Virus record (IMG/VR): IMGVR_UViG_3300037481_000188
Coordinates: 1 to 35,575 of that record
Reading direction: 5' to 3' (one strand)
Source of the DNA: a virus
DNA: 35,575 bases
In this document: positions 25,163-32,447 of the stretch, in pieces
How the letters are laid out: each line of letters begins with the position of its first letter
Position numbering within the stretch: position 1 is the first letter of the stretch
Program-made: the position numbers and the translations under genes
The notes under the pieces: generated by a model
Database searches by the model: none
The model's input: only the letters and a program-made list of their open reading frames with translations
What the model was told of the DNA's origin: nothing

Positions 25163-25244
25163 TAGTCAAGATAAGATTCGAACTTATGACAATGCAACCC
25201 TTAAGGATGTGATAGGCCTCTTCCACATTACGCATTACTTGACT
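25163..25244 (-). tRNA. tRNA-like gene, irregular, anticodon uncertain (possibly UAA)
   Basis: On the minus strand the acceptor strands AGTCAAG and CTTGACT pair perfectly, and the T arm ATAAG-TTCGAAT-CTTAT is perfect, with discriminator A. The D-loop motif TGTGGAAGAG is recognisable. The total is 82 bases, about nine more than usual, and no clean 5-bp anticodon stem with a 7-base loop exists. The best candidate loop is CTTAAGG, which would give anticodon TAA (Leu) but with only three of five stem pairs. No CCA is encoded. It could be a diverged tRNA, one with an insertion, or a tRNA mimic. Confidence 0.6.
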
Positions 25245-25247
25245 ATG

Positions 25248-25337
25248 TTGCTGGTGGAGGATTCGAACCTCCATCTGCCGATTATGAGTCAGCCTGTTAC
25301 CCAAGGTGCTATTTATTCGCACTTACACCAACCAGCA
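25248..25337 (-). tRNA. tRNA-Met (anticodon CAT) with hairpin insertion in the D-loop
   Basis: On the minus strand: acceptor TGCTGGT with ACCAGCA, anticodon arm GCTGA-CTCATAA-TCGGC (one G-T pair, anticodon CAT), variable loop AGAT, T arm GGAGG-TTCGAAT-CCTCC, and discriminator A. The 37 bases between acceptor and anticodon arm are about 18 more than normal. They are explained if GTGCGAATAAATAGCAC (25306-25322, self-complementary ends GTGC/GCAC) is inserted into an otherwise normal D-loop AACTTGGGTA. CAT also serves Ile when modified. CCA not encoded. Three bases separate it from the next tRNA. Confidence 0.8.
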
Positions 25338-25343
25338 TGTGGT

Positions 25344-25505
25344 TTATTTCTCGTTGATTATTGCAAGGATTATGTGCCTAAGATACTTGAGTTTTGCTAA
25401 TGCCCCTCGATAGTAATCCTGATTCAATTTATCATTGGCTTGCATCCAAAGAATCTGCTTGACCTCCTTATCAATAATTATGACCACTTGTTTGAGTTGA
25501 TCCAT
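25344..25505 (-). CDS. Small hypothetical protein, 53 aa
   Basis: A 53-residue, mostly helical protein (MDQLKQVVIIIDKEVKQILW then LKYLRHIILAIINEK). It overlaps the preceding gene by 35 bases if ATG at 25505 is used. A GTG at 25487 would reduce this. The stop is 6 bases before the tRNA-Met 5' end. No known motif. Confidence 0.55.
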   Translation of the reverse strand: MDQLKQVVIIIDKEVKQILWMQANDKLNQDYYRGALAKLKYLRHIILAIINEK

Positions 25506-25680
25506 TGAGATTAAGTTTTTTGAGTTCCTCTTTCATCATCTCCTGTTCAATGCAGTACTCTCTGATAATTCTCCTCAAAACTATTGAGGCATTCTGCTGG
25601 CCTACTGCAACAAGCCATCTGTCCTTCTCCTCATCCGTGCATGATGCAGTTATCTTGTTGTAAAGTCTTTCCTTCGCCAT
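25471..25680 (-). CDS. Ribbon-helix-helix-like protein, 69 aa
   Basis: A 69-residue protein with a short basic strand (ERLYNKITASCT) followed by two helices (DEEKDRWLVAVGQ and NASIVLRRIIREYCIEQ), the layout of small ribbon-helix-helix DNA-binding proteins. If correct, it may regulate early phage genes. The possible palindromic operators are discussed in the findings. Starts 2 bases after the glycosyltransferase stop. Confidence 0.65.
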   Translation of the reverse strand: MAKERLYNKITASCTDEEKDRWLVAVGQQNASIVLRRIIREYCIEQEMMKEELKKLNLNGSTQTSGHNY

Positions 25681-25682
25681 TA

Positions 25683-26381
25683 TTACTTAAATTTGGATGT
25701 TGAATTTTTTCCTCCAATGTGTCTTACATAGCCTCGGAGTAATGAAGCTGCCCTAAAGCCATGCTCTAAATACTTAGCATTGGCATCAATCTCAGACTTA
25801 CATGGGTTGTTTGGAATGAAATAAGTAAAGTTGCTGAATGCTCCTACCTCTTTATAATCCTTAAGCCTACGAAGACCAGGATTCCAAGTGAACCCATGCC
25901 AAGTGGATCGGTAATTAAGTTTTAGCAGGATGTATTTAGTGCCTTTGTTTGTGGACAAAGGATGTCCAATTACTGGATGACCATTGCGGTCAGCAGGATA
26001 CCTGAGCCAAACACAAGAAATAGAGGCATTGTCCTTGAGAACTTCTTTAGATGCTTGTATAAAGCCATAGCAATCAAACTCCCAATCATCCTCGCAATGA
26101 AAAATGTATTCAGTCTCAACAAGTGCATACATCTTGTCAATGGCTACAACTTGCCCTACATTCTCACTAAACAACCAAATTGGCATAAGCTTCCATGCCT
26201 CATAAACTGATTGATCAAGCAACCTTCTAAACTCCATAGGCACAGAGCCTGAATCCTCATGAATAATAAACTCATATGGTGGGACATCATCCCAAAATTG
26301 GAGAAGGCTTGTGACTGTCCTTTCAAGAAGGTCAAACCTCTTATAAGAGGTCAGGCAGATGGTTACATTACTTGAAGACAT
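25683..26381 (-). CDS. GT2-like glycosyltransferase
   Basis: A 232-residue protein with the GT-A fold pattern: start VTICLTSYKRFDLLERTVTS, then FSENVGQVVAIDKMYAL, and the metal-binding acidic motif HCEDDWEF (97-99 EDD). It probably transfers a sugar to phage DNA, a virion protein or a host surface glycan. The sugar and acceptor cannot be told. No membrane segment. It overlaps the 39-residue membrane-protein gene by 14 bases. A second, different glycosyltransferase lies at 27874. Confidence 0.85.
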   Translation of the reverse strand: MSSSNVTICLTSYKRFDLLERTVTSLLQFWDDVPPYEFIIHEDSGSVPMEFRRLLDQSVYEAWKLMPIWLFSENVGQVVAIDKMYALVETEYIFHCEDDWEFDCYGFIQASKEVLKDNASISCVWLRYPADRNGHPVIGHPLSTNKGTKYILLKLNYRSTWHGFTWNPGLRRLKDYKEVGAFSNFTYFIPNNPCKSEIDANAKYLEHGFRAASLLRGYVRHIGGKNSTSKFK

Positions 26382-26487
26382 AAGCCACGAATTTAATTAT
26401 CAGCAATGATGCTAAGATTAAGTAGACTGAATAAGTAAAGCCTACTATTACTGCTTTTTTTAGCAATTCTTTAATTTCTCTGTTCAT
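26368..26487 (-). CDS. Small membrane protein, 39 aa
   Basis: A 39-residue protein with a basic start (MNREIKELLKKA) and one membrane segment (VIVGFTYSVYLILASLLII). The ATG overlaps the stop of the upstream gene by ATGA, and the 3' end overlaps the glycosyltransferase start. Such tight coupling supports translation. Confidence 0.65.
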   Translation of the reverse strand: MNREIKELLKKAVIVGFTYSVYLILASLLIIKFVAYVFK

Positions 26488-26795
26488 AATCTTACAAAAT
26501 ATAGGTTGTCGATTAAGGTAAGTTTATCACCTTTTTGAAATTGCTTTAGCTGACCTCCAAAGGCCTTGACTTGCAAATCATATTGCTGTTGGGTAATGTG
26601 AATGCCATAAATCATCATGCTAAATGGATGAGCATTCAATGTATATGAGATGCGCCATTCATCTGCCAATTCATATACTACAATGTTGCCACCATAGCGA
26701 TAGACAGCTTCTTGAATCTCTTTCAAGTCTTCTGTGAATAGGTCAATGAATATCCCATCCATGACATCAATTACCTTTGCTTTTTCTGTATTCAT
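26484..26795 (-). CDS. Hypothetical 103-aa protein, first gene of the minus operon
   Basis: A 103-residue protein. ATG at 26795 (MNTEKAKVIDVMDG) is chosen because it follows the TCTAACCAAAAA leader shared with other genes. Upstream in-frame codons fall in the promoter. Mixed alpha/beta, no membrane segment, and no family recognised. First in the transcript that includes the glycosyltransferase and both tRNAs. Confidence 0.75.
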   Translation of the reverse strand: MNTEKAKVIDVMDGIFIDLFTEDLKEIQEAVYRYGGNIVVYELADEWRISYTLNAHPFSMMIYGIHITQQQYDLQVKAFGGQLKQFQKGDKLTLIDNLYFVRL

Positions 26796-26815
26796 TTTTT
26801 GGTTAGATTTGAATG

Positions 26816-26847
26816 CAATACTAAAACATTGGTTTTTTATCTGCAAA
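26816..26847 (-). promoter_or_regulatory. Putative promoter of the 26795 operon
   Basis: Reading leftward: TTTG (26844-26847) within ATTTGCAGATA, a 20-base spacer, TAGTATTG (26816-26823, one mismatch from TAnnTTTG), then a leader ending TCTAACCAAAAA-ATG. Confidence 0.6.
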
Positions 26848-26855
26848 TATATTTG
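26844..26855 (+). promoter_or_regulatory. Palindrome CAAATATATTTG with -7 box of the capsid block
   Basis: CAAATATATTTG is a perfect 12-base palindrome. Its right part, TATATTTG (26848-26855), is an exact -7 box for the plus-strand gene starting 11 bases later at 26866. Its left part holds the -33 box of the divergent minus operon. One protein could block both promoters. Confidence 0.5.
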
Positions 26856-26865
26856 TAAAATATTT

Positions 26866-27405
26866 ATGCCTGTCTATGATTCAACATCTGCCTTCCTGAA
26901 GCAACAGCTAAGGAACTTTAGTGATGCTTCTAAAGCTGCTAAGGTCTTAAGGGCAGCTGCTGTCTATGCTGCTCCGGCAGTGCAGGCAAGAGTCCAGCAG
27001 GAAGGCAAGAAATCAGATGGCACAAGCTTGCCTCCTTATGACTCAGGTAAATCTTTTAGCACATCAAGCCCAATAGGTAAGAGGTTTGGTGATGTTGCCA
27101 ACAAGAGACAACAAAAAGCCTTTGGCAGTGGTGATTCATTTGGAAGCTATAAAGAATTCAGGGAGAAGTTAGGCAGGCAGACTGCATACATGGACTTGAC
27201 ATTAACCGGAGACATGTGGGCAAGCTGGAGACCTATTCCTATTTCAGATCAAGCTTATGGTGTTACCTTTGTCTCAGCCGAACAAAATAAGATTGCAGGC
27301 TACCTGGAGGAAAGATTTGGGGCTATCTTTGAACTTACTGATAAAGAACTTGAGCAAAGCCTGCAAACCATTAACAGACTGGCAATCGAATATCTCAAAA
27401 GATGA
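26866..27405 (+). CDS. Head-tail joining / virion morphogenesis protein (gp10-like)
   Basis: A 179-residue protein. ATG at 26866 is used: the longer frame overlaps the divergent promoter. The C-terminal IAGYLEERFGAIFELTDKELE resembles HK97 gp10-like and phage virion-morphogenesis proteins, where this segment is conserved. The N-terminal half is basic with Ala and Lys. First gene of the capsid block, overlapping the next by 4 bases. Role in joining head and tail is inferred from the family resemblance. Confidence 0.7.
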   Translation: MPVYDSTSAFLKQQLRNFSDASKAAKVLRAAAVYAAPAVQARVQQEGKKSDGTSLPPYDSGKSFSTSSPIGKRFGDVANKRQQKAFGSGDSFGSYKEFREKLGRQTAYMDLTLTGDMWASWRPIPISDQAYGVTFVSAEQNKIAGYLEERFGAIFELTDKELEQSLQTINRLAIEYLKR

Positions 27406-27890
27406 AGCTTACTAAAGTAACCGTAGAGAGTGCCATTGCAGACTTGTGCAATAATCTGTCTGCCACTTATCCTGGCAATCAGATGCTCAACTATGGTGAG
27501 GCAGTTGAAAGCATCATTGAAAATCAGGCAGGCAATTATGTGACCAAGGATGGTGTAACTTATTGCGCTGTAAATGATGGCTACAAGCTTGTTTTATTCT
27601 TAGTGAGGGAATCAGCCTCAGTAGAGCAACAGCCAGCCGGAGGCAGAGCCAATAGCCTTCTTAGGACAGTCAGAATTAAGCTTGTTGCAAACACAACTTT
27701 AGAAAGTGCAGAATTCGCACTAACTTCAATTATAAACCGGACAAAAGGAATAAATTACGAATCTACAGACTATGATTCAAAGGCGATCGCAAGACAATAC
27801 TTCGGACTCGAGGAAAGGAATTTCGAGACATCGTTTTTTTCCATCAACCTCTCAATTACCGAAAGGATCAATTGTGAAGTTGCCTGTTGA
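27402..27890 (+). CDS. Head-tail connector or tail-terminator-like protein (putative)
   Basis: A 162-residue protein following the gp10-like gene. It is alpha/beta with no catalytic motif. Regions such as GYKLVLFLVRESAS and LLRTVRIKLVAN look like the strands of small tail-terminator or connector proteins. Assignment is from order and size. The GTG start of the GT25 gene falls in its last 17 bases. Confidence 0.6.
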   Translation: MKLTKVTVESAIADLCNNLSATYPGNQMLNYGEAVESIIENQAGNYVTKDGVTYCAVNDGYKLVLFLVRESASVEQQPAGGRANSLLRTVRIKLVANTTLESAEFALTSIINRTKGINYESTDYDSKAIARQYFGLEERNFETSFFSINLSITERINCEVAC

Positions 27891-28539
27891 TGCAATCTAT
27901 TACATAAGCCTGAAGAAAACACCCATCAGGAAGGTCAAGATGATTGAACATTTCAATTCTATTGGCTTAACTGATAAGCATGGCAATGATCCTATTCTTG
28001 AGGTTGCAAGTGATGGCAATAATATCAAGCATCGTGTAGACAATAGTCTTAAGATTAAGAATAAGAGGTGTAAGATGAGCATGTCAGAGATTGGATGCTG
28101 TGCCTCTCATCGGGAAGTTTGGAAGAAGCAAATTGACCAGGGGCATGAATATGTATTGGTATTAGAAGATGATGCTCGCTTTGATTTAGATAAACTTATT
28201 CAGCTGACTACAAATTGGAGTCATCTGCCTGAGTTTGAATTGTTGCATTTAGGTTGGGAGTATTATGCAGGCTATAAAGTGCAAACAATTGAACAGGTAG
28301 AGATTGAAGGCCATCCTAACCTTTGGAAAGGAGATGGCATGTGGCTAACGCATGCCTACATTTTAAGCCTATCAGGTGCAAAGATTTATGAGGAAAGGAC
28401 AAGGGTGCAAAACAATGGGCTTGATGGAATGACCTCGGTTATTCAGTCAGACATGATTGCTTATGGCTTTAAACCAGGGATTGCAAGCCAAGAGACAGTA
28501 ACAGGTAAAATGCAAACCACTATTCATCATACAGGGTAA
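27874..28539 (+). CDS. GT25-family glycosyltransferase (GTG start)
   Basis: A 221-residue protein. GTG at 27874 gives the natural start MKLPVDAIYYISLKK: the longer upstream frame is only a shadow of the preceding gene. The GT25 (LPS-type) signature is clear: IGCCASHREVWK, then EYVLVLEDDARF (98-100 EDD), and GWLTHAYILS-like residues. It would add a sugar, possibly to a capsid or tail protein, since it sits inside the head gene block. The acceptor is unknown. Confidence 0.85.
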   Translation: MKLPVDAIYYISLKKTPIRKVKMIEHFNSIGLTDKHGNDPILEVASDGNNIKHRVDNSLKIKNKRCKMSMSEIGCCASHREVWKKQIDQGHEYVLVLEDDARFDLDKLIQLTTNWSHLPEFELLHLGWEYYAGYKVQTIEQVEIEGHPNLWKGDGMWLTHAYILSLSGAKIYEERTRVQNNGLDGMTSVIQSDMIAYGFKPGIASQETVTGKMQTTIHHTG

Positions 28540-28558
28540 TCATTTAAACAATTAATAA

Positions 28559-29008
28559 ATGGATAATTTACAGTACATTAAGGATGCCATCAGAGAAAAA
28601 GGCTCTAATGCACAAATTACAGTTGTGCGTTGGGAACTAAACCCAACTACAGGGGCGCAAGACCATGCATTTGAATTTCAAGTTAATGCTCGCATTGCAC
28701 TTCGTGAACTTCAAAAGCCAATCAATAAAAGAGGGTACAGCTGGTCTAAGGTTAGACCTTTGGGAGATGTGATTGTTGGCAGGACAACCTCAGCCGGAGG
28801 AGACATGAACAGCCTAAGCAACCCCGAACTTCTTAGTAAGCTAAAGGAAGAACTTAAGGCACAAGTGAGGGCTGAACTTGAGGCTGAATTGGCTGCTGAT
28901 GCTGAAGAGAAACCTAAGCGCAAAAAGAAAGTAGTTGAGGAGTTAGGTGATGAGCCTACTTTAGATGGTGCTGCTTTATTCGAATCATTTAGCAATCCAC
29001 AAATATGA
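28559..29008 (+). CDS. Hypothetical head-region protein, 149 aa
   Basis: A 149-residue protein. The N-terminal half is a mixed fold (MDNLQYIKDAIREKGSNAQ, GYSWSKVRPLGD). The C-terminal half is an alanine-, glutamate- and lysine-rich helix (LKEELKAQVRAELEAEL) followed by a KRKKKVVEE tail. Such helical acidic/basic tails occur in scaffold and head-completion proteins. It is four bases into the scaffold-like gene. Confidence 0.72.
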   Translation: MDNLQYIKDAIREKGSNAQITVVRWELNPTTGAQDHAFEFQVNARIALRELQKPINKRGYSWSKVRPLGDVIVGRTTSAGGDMNSLSNPELLSKLKEELKAQVRAELEAELAADAEEKPKRKKKVVEELGDEPTLDGAALFESFSNPQI

Positions 29009-29910
29009 GCATGAACATTAAAGAGTTTTTGATTTCTCAGGCTAAGAGAGCCGGAGTATCTGATGATCCTGAGTTCAACTTAATGATTTCAGCATCTGTT
29101 CTCAATGACATTCAAGTGCCGGAGGCAGTAAGCAATAAGTTCAATACCAATCTGTATGACTTTGAACTTGCCAAGACAAGCCTTGACCTAAAAAAGCACT
29201 TCATCAGTAATTACATGATGGGCTATGATGAGGAGATTGTTCGCATGGCTAAAGAGTATGGGCTTGATGGCAATGCTGTGGAAGAGTTGAAGGTAACTAA
29301 GAACTCAGGGGACAAGATTAAGCTTGCCCTAAAGAAGATGAAGGAACTAGAAGAGAAGGCTAAAAACTCTGTCAATTCTAATCAGTCTGAGGAGTTCCTG
29401 AAAAAGATGTCTGAGGCTCAATATAAGTATGATGAACTGGTTAGTAAGGCTGAAGCCGACAAGTCCCTAATTGAGCAAAGATATGTTTCTAAAATGAAGC
29501 AACTTTGGGAACAGACTCAGCTTAATGGCATTCAATGGAATGATCAGATACCGGAGGCTGCTCGGATTCCTGCTTACCAGGCAGTACTTGATCGCAAGCT
29601 TCATCAATTAGATGGTCAAATAATTTATGATGCAGAAAGGAATGCAGCTAAGTTAGTTAATGCTAAAGACCCATCTTTGCCGTTAGTACATAATGGAAGA
29701 GAGTTTTCGTATTCTGACCTTTCTGCATTAGTTTTGCAGGAGAATAAGCTGTTGAAGGAGCAAGGTCAAGGTGGCACTAACCATGTTCAATTCGCAGCAG
29801 GCACACCAACTATACCGACAATCCCTACACAGGGTAGTCAAGGCACTACACTTCCTGCTTCAGTTCGGTCAGCTTTAGCTGATATTGGGAACTTAGCAGC
29901 TAAACTTTAG
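29005..29910 (+). CDS. Scaffold-like protein upstream of capsid
   Basis: A 301-residue, mostly helical and charged protein (about 90-170 coiled coil, e.g. LKKMKELEEKAKNSVN), with a Pro-, Thr- and Gly-rich C-terminal linker (TPTIPTIPTQG) and a short terminal helix. Helical make-up, size and position directly before the capsid gene fit a prohead scaffolding protein. No protease motif is seen in it or nearby. Confidence 0.7.
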   Translation: MSMNIKEFLISQAKRAGVSDDPEFNLMISASVLNDIQVPEAVSNKFNTNLYDFELAKTSLDLKKHFISNYMMGYDEEIVRMAKEYGLDGNAVEELKVTKNSGDKIKLALKKMKELEEKAKNSVNSNQSEEFLKKMSEAQYKYDELVSKAEADKSLIEQRYVSKMKQLWEQTQLNGIQWNDQIPEAARIPAYQAVLDRKLHQLDGQIIYDAERNAAKLVNAKDPSLPLVHNGREFSYSDLSALVLQENKLLKEQGQGGTNHVQFAAGTPTIPTIPTQGSQGTTLPASVRSALADIGNLAAKL

Positions 29911-29918
29911 TAAAAAAA

Positions 29919-31040
29919 ATGTCATTATCAACAGCTAATGTCTGCCCAGCGATATTAACCTCACTGGCAGACAACCTAATAAACAATCCAGGCAATGTGC
30001 AGCTTCAAGGCGGCATGCTTGCTGCACTAACCAGCCAATCAAATCTTTCTGCTGGTCAAATCATTCGCCAAGCAAATGACAATGGAACAGGTCAGCTTAA
30101 AGAAGTTCGTGTTGTGTACAAGCAGCGCAAGCTTGCTTCTTCTGCTACGGACACTAAAGATTGCGTGGCAGATGGTCAGATGAACTACATCGAGGAGACA
30201 GTTCCAATCAACAATTATCGTGGTGTATCCTTCACAATGTCTGAGGCTCAGATTCGTACATACTGCGATGCTTATCTTCAATTGACTGAACTTACGGGTT
30301 CGGTTCAACCGGGACAAATCGTGGAGAGAGCCAATGGAATTGGTGCTGCTCAAGGGGCTTTATCAGTAGTTCGTGAGATGTTCATGGACTTCCAACTTTC
30401 TGCCAATGCTCTTGTGCAGGCAATCAATGATGACTTGATTACTGCTGCACTTGGTGGTGTAGGTGCATGGTTTGGTAATGTTGCTAACCCAACTTACACA
30501 GTTGAGAACACTTCAGATGGTTCGGTTAAGGCTAAAGGTCTTTTCGAAATGAAGCAGTCATACATGAACACCGGATTCAATGGTGCACCTATCATTGTAG
30601 GTGGTGCTGGTGCGCTTCAGAGAGTATGGATGAACGATTCTCGTTACTTCGGTCAAGGTGCTAATGGTATCAATTTCGCAACTGTTCGTGATAACACTGG
30701 CATTGCTGATTTCTACTTTGATCCTAACATTGCAAGCAACATGACCAATGCGGATTCAGCCATCGTGTTTGCTCCTGGTTCTCTCCTGTATCTGCCATAC
30801 CTTAACTATGTTGGCAACTATGGTCAGATTGGAACAATGAATCGCTTCACAATGCCGATTCCAGGCTTACCTTCTGTACGCCAAGACATAAGAATTTTGC
30901 CTGATGAGTGCCTAGAGACATATCAGGTCTTCTGCGAAGCAGCCTTCGATTTGTTTGCAGCTCCTACGGCTATGTTCCCTGCTGGAGATCAAAACGAAGG
31001 TGTAAACGGTGTCTTCAAGGCTCAGTTCGTTGCTGGTTAA
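29919..31040 (+). CDS. Major capsid protein
   Basis: A 373-residue protein assigned as HK97-fold capsid from length, position after a scaffold-like gene and before a strong terminator, and sequence typical of these capsids: SFTMSEAQIRTYCDAYL near residues 107-123 and the C-terminal EAAFDLFAAPTAMFPAG. Codon use is richer in C- and G-ending codons than its neighbours (e.g. CGT, TTC, AAC), as expected for the most expressed gene. Start has an A-rich leader (GTAAAAAAA-ATG). Confidence 0.88.
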   Translation: MSLSTANVCPAILTSLADNLINNPGNVQLQGGMLAALTSQSNLSAGQIIRQANDNGTGQLKEVRVVYKQRKLASSATDTKDCVADGQMNYIEETVPINNYRGVSFTMSEAQIRTYCDAYLQLTELTGSVQPGQIVERANGIGAAQGALSVVREMFMDFQLSANALVQAINDDLITAALGGVGAWFGNVANPTYTVENTSDGSVKAKGLFEMKQSYMNTGFNGAPIIVGGAGALQRVWMNDSRYFGQGANGINFATVRDNTGIADFYFDPNIASNMTNADSAIVFAPGSLLYLPYLNYVGNYGQIGTMNRFTMPIPGLPSVRQDIRILPDECLETYQVFCEAAFDLFAAPTAMFPAGDQNEGVNGVFKAQFVAG

Positions 31041-31060
31041 TTAACCACACTGCTTAAAGA

Positions 31061-31090
31061 AAGAGGGAGGCCAAAAGCCTCCCTTTTTTT
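31061..31090. terminator. Strong terminator after the capsid gene
   Basis: GGGAGGC (31065-31071), loop CAAAA and GCCTCCC (31077-31083) form a perfect stem, followed by seven T. It also serves as a hairpin for the convergent minus-strand gene. Confidence 0.93.
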
Positions 31091-31126
31091 GTCGAAAAAC
31101 TGTTCATTACTAACCAAATTAACACA

Positions 31127-31630
31127 CTATCGAATACTAAGGCTTAAGTTCTCACGCATCTGCGCTCCTGGTACATGCTCACCATCTTTAATAGCCTTGC
31201 CTATCTCTGCCTTCCAAGGCTCTTTCTTAATTAGCCAAAAGCCTGGAGGGATTGAATCCTCATCAAGTATCTCAACTGAAACACTCTTGCGAGTTGATAG
31301 CTTGGCTAAGGTTGTTTCAAATCTTTTGACTCCTTTGCTATCCTCTTGCCCAAAGAGCATCAAAGCAGCAAGCAGGTTCTCTCTAAGCCTCTCAACAGTC
31401 TTATCCTTTGCCTTCTTGATGGCTTGGATGCGCTTAAGTTCAGCAGCTGCCTGATCTGATTCAGATTCAAGCTTAAGAATGAACTTAGCATAGGCCTCAG
31501 CCTTGTGGCTGAAGTTCTCTCTCCTAATGGCTAATTCTTCCATTAGTTCATCGGTGACCTCACCACCGTTCTCCTCCATCAAGCTGATGAAGGAGAGTTC
31601 TTCTTGAGTTAATTGCCAAAGTGATGCCAT
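31127..31630 (-). CDS. Siphovirus Gp157-like protein
   Basis: A 167-residue protein with the Gp157 family pattern: LWQLTQEELSFISLMEENGG at the start, central coiled coil (KLESESDQAAAELKRIQ, NLLAALMLFGQ), and a beta C-terminus with TTLAKLSTRKSVSVEI and PPGFWLIKKEP. Gp157-type proteins accompany phage ssDNA-annealing and recombination genes. The gene lies 3 bases after the SSB-like stop, fitting that. Confidence 0.88.
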   Translation of the reverse strand: MASLWQLTQEELSFISLMEENGGEVTDELMEELAIRRENFSHKAEAYAKFILKLESESDQAAAELKRIQAIKKAKDKTVERLRENLLAALMLFGQEDSKGVKRFETTLAKLSTRKSVSVEILDEDSIPPGFWLIKKEPWKAEIGKAIKDGEHVPGAQMRENLSLSIR

Positions 31631-31633
31631 GAC

Positions 31634-32290
31634 TTAGAAAGGAAGATCATCAAATGAATCATCAATGCTCACTGGTGCTGCTTGTGCCACTTGTGCCACT
31701 TGTGCCACAGGCTTAGGCTGAAGAAGTTGCTGAAACTCCTTAGAGCCTCTTACCATCTCCTTAATAAACTCCGGCATTGAGTCGAACTTATCCTGGTTAT
31801 AATCAAGGACTGAGAACTCAAAGGTCGGGTTGATTTGCGCAGGGCATTCCATGCCTTTCATCACTGGTGATATGCTTGCAATCCTTTCATAAACCTTCTC
31901 AGGATTAGACTTAGAAGCCTGATGGAAGATAGAAATCATACAAGGCTTTGTGAGCAGCTTGGCTACATCAAACTCCTTTGCTTCATCCTCTGAGAATGCT
32001 TTGCCTCTCCAGCCTGTGAGCAATGCTCTAAGAGTGCTTTTCTCATTCATGCTTAGTGTGACCTCTTTGCTAATGACACAAGGCTGCTCTCCCTTGTCTG
32101 CATTGAAGCATCTAAGTTCTGTTGGAAGTTCCCAAGTTATGCGGACAAGATTTGTCCACTTGTCTTCACCTAAGTAAGACTGCTTTACAGTGCCAAGGTG
32201 AACCATTGAATAGCACCTTGCTAAGTAAGTGCCTGCTGGGATTAACTCTCTCTGAGTAGTCTCTCCGGATGATTTTGCGATAATTGCCAT
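31634..32290 (-). CDS. ssDNA-binding-like protein with acidic DDLPF tail
   Basis: A 218-residue protein. The N-terminal pattern with PAGTYLARCYSMVHLGT fits the NGO0469-type phage replication proteins found near single-strand DNA functions. The C-terminus VSIDDSFDDLPF has the acidic-plus-aromatic end of bacterial SSB, which recruits partner proteins. A Ala/Gln/Val linker (VAQVAQVAQAAPV) precedes it. Leader TAACCAAAC-ATG matches several early genes. ssDNA binding is inferred from the tail, family and neighbour. Confidence 0.78.
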   Translation of the reverse strand: MAIIAKSSGETTQRELIPAGTYLARCYSMVHLGTVKQSYLGEDKWTNLVRITWELPTELRCFNADKGEQPCVISKEVTLSMNEKSTLRALLTGWRGKAFSEDEAKEFDVAKLLTKPCMISIFHQASKSNPEKVYERIASISPVMKGMECPAQINPTFEFSVLDYNQDKFDSMPEFIKEMVRGSKEFQQLLQPKPVAQVAQVAQAAPVSIDDSFDDLPF

Positions 32291-32310
32291 GTTTGGTTAT
32301 AGATTAAAAA

Positions 32311-32406
32311 TTAAAAACTTGTTAGTGCCATTGAGGCTAAAAGGAAGGCGAAGAATCTCAAAAGATGATATAGATTCTCTTTGAAAGGGGTTTCAGGAAG
32401 TTGCAT
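32311..32406 (-). CDS. Possible small membrane peptide, 31 aa
   Basis: A 31-residue reading frame, MQLPETPFKENLYHLL then RFFAFLLASMALTSF, with a hydrophobic end. It lies between the hairpin at 32423-32440 and the SSB-like gene. No start signal stands out. Reported with low confidence because it fills a gene gap and has a plausible short membrane segment. Confidence 0.35.
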   Translation of the reverse strand: MQLPETPFKENLYHLLRFFAFLLASMALTSF

Positions 32407-32418
32407 AATGGTAGGTAA

Positions 32419-32445
32419 AAATGGGAGGTGTTACCCTCCCTTGTT
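32419..32445 (-). terminator. Terminator after the 49-aa gene
   Basis: GGGAGG (32423-32428) and CCTCCC (32435-32440) form a 6-bp GC stem with a short loop. Leftward transcripts then read ATTTTTA. It lies just after the stop of the 49-aa gene. Confidence 0.7.
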
Positions 32446-32447
32446 AT

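Noticed and set aside
26734-26865. Longer N-terminus for the gp10-like gene
   Set aside because: It would run through a divergent promoter and the 5' part of the opposite gene.
27772-27873. Longer N-terminus for the GT25 gene
   Set aside because: The region is fully coding for the preceding gene in another frame, and the GT25 domain begins at the GTG at 27874.
31679-31715. Short repeat GTGCCACTT near the SSB-like 3' end as a mobile or regulatory repeat
   Set aside because: It codes the Ala/Val/Gln linker of the protein and needs no other explanation.
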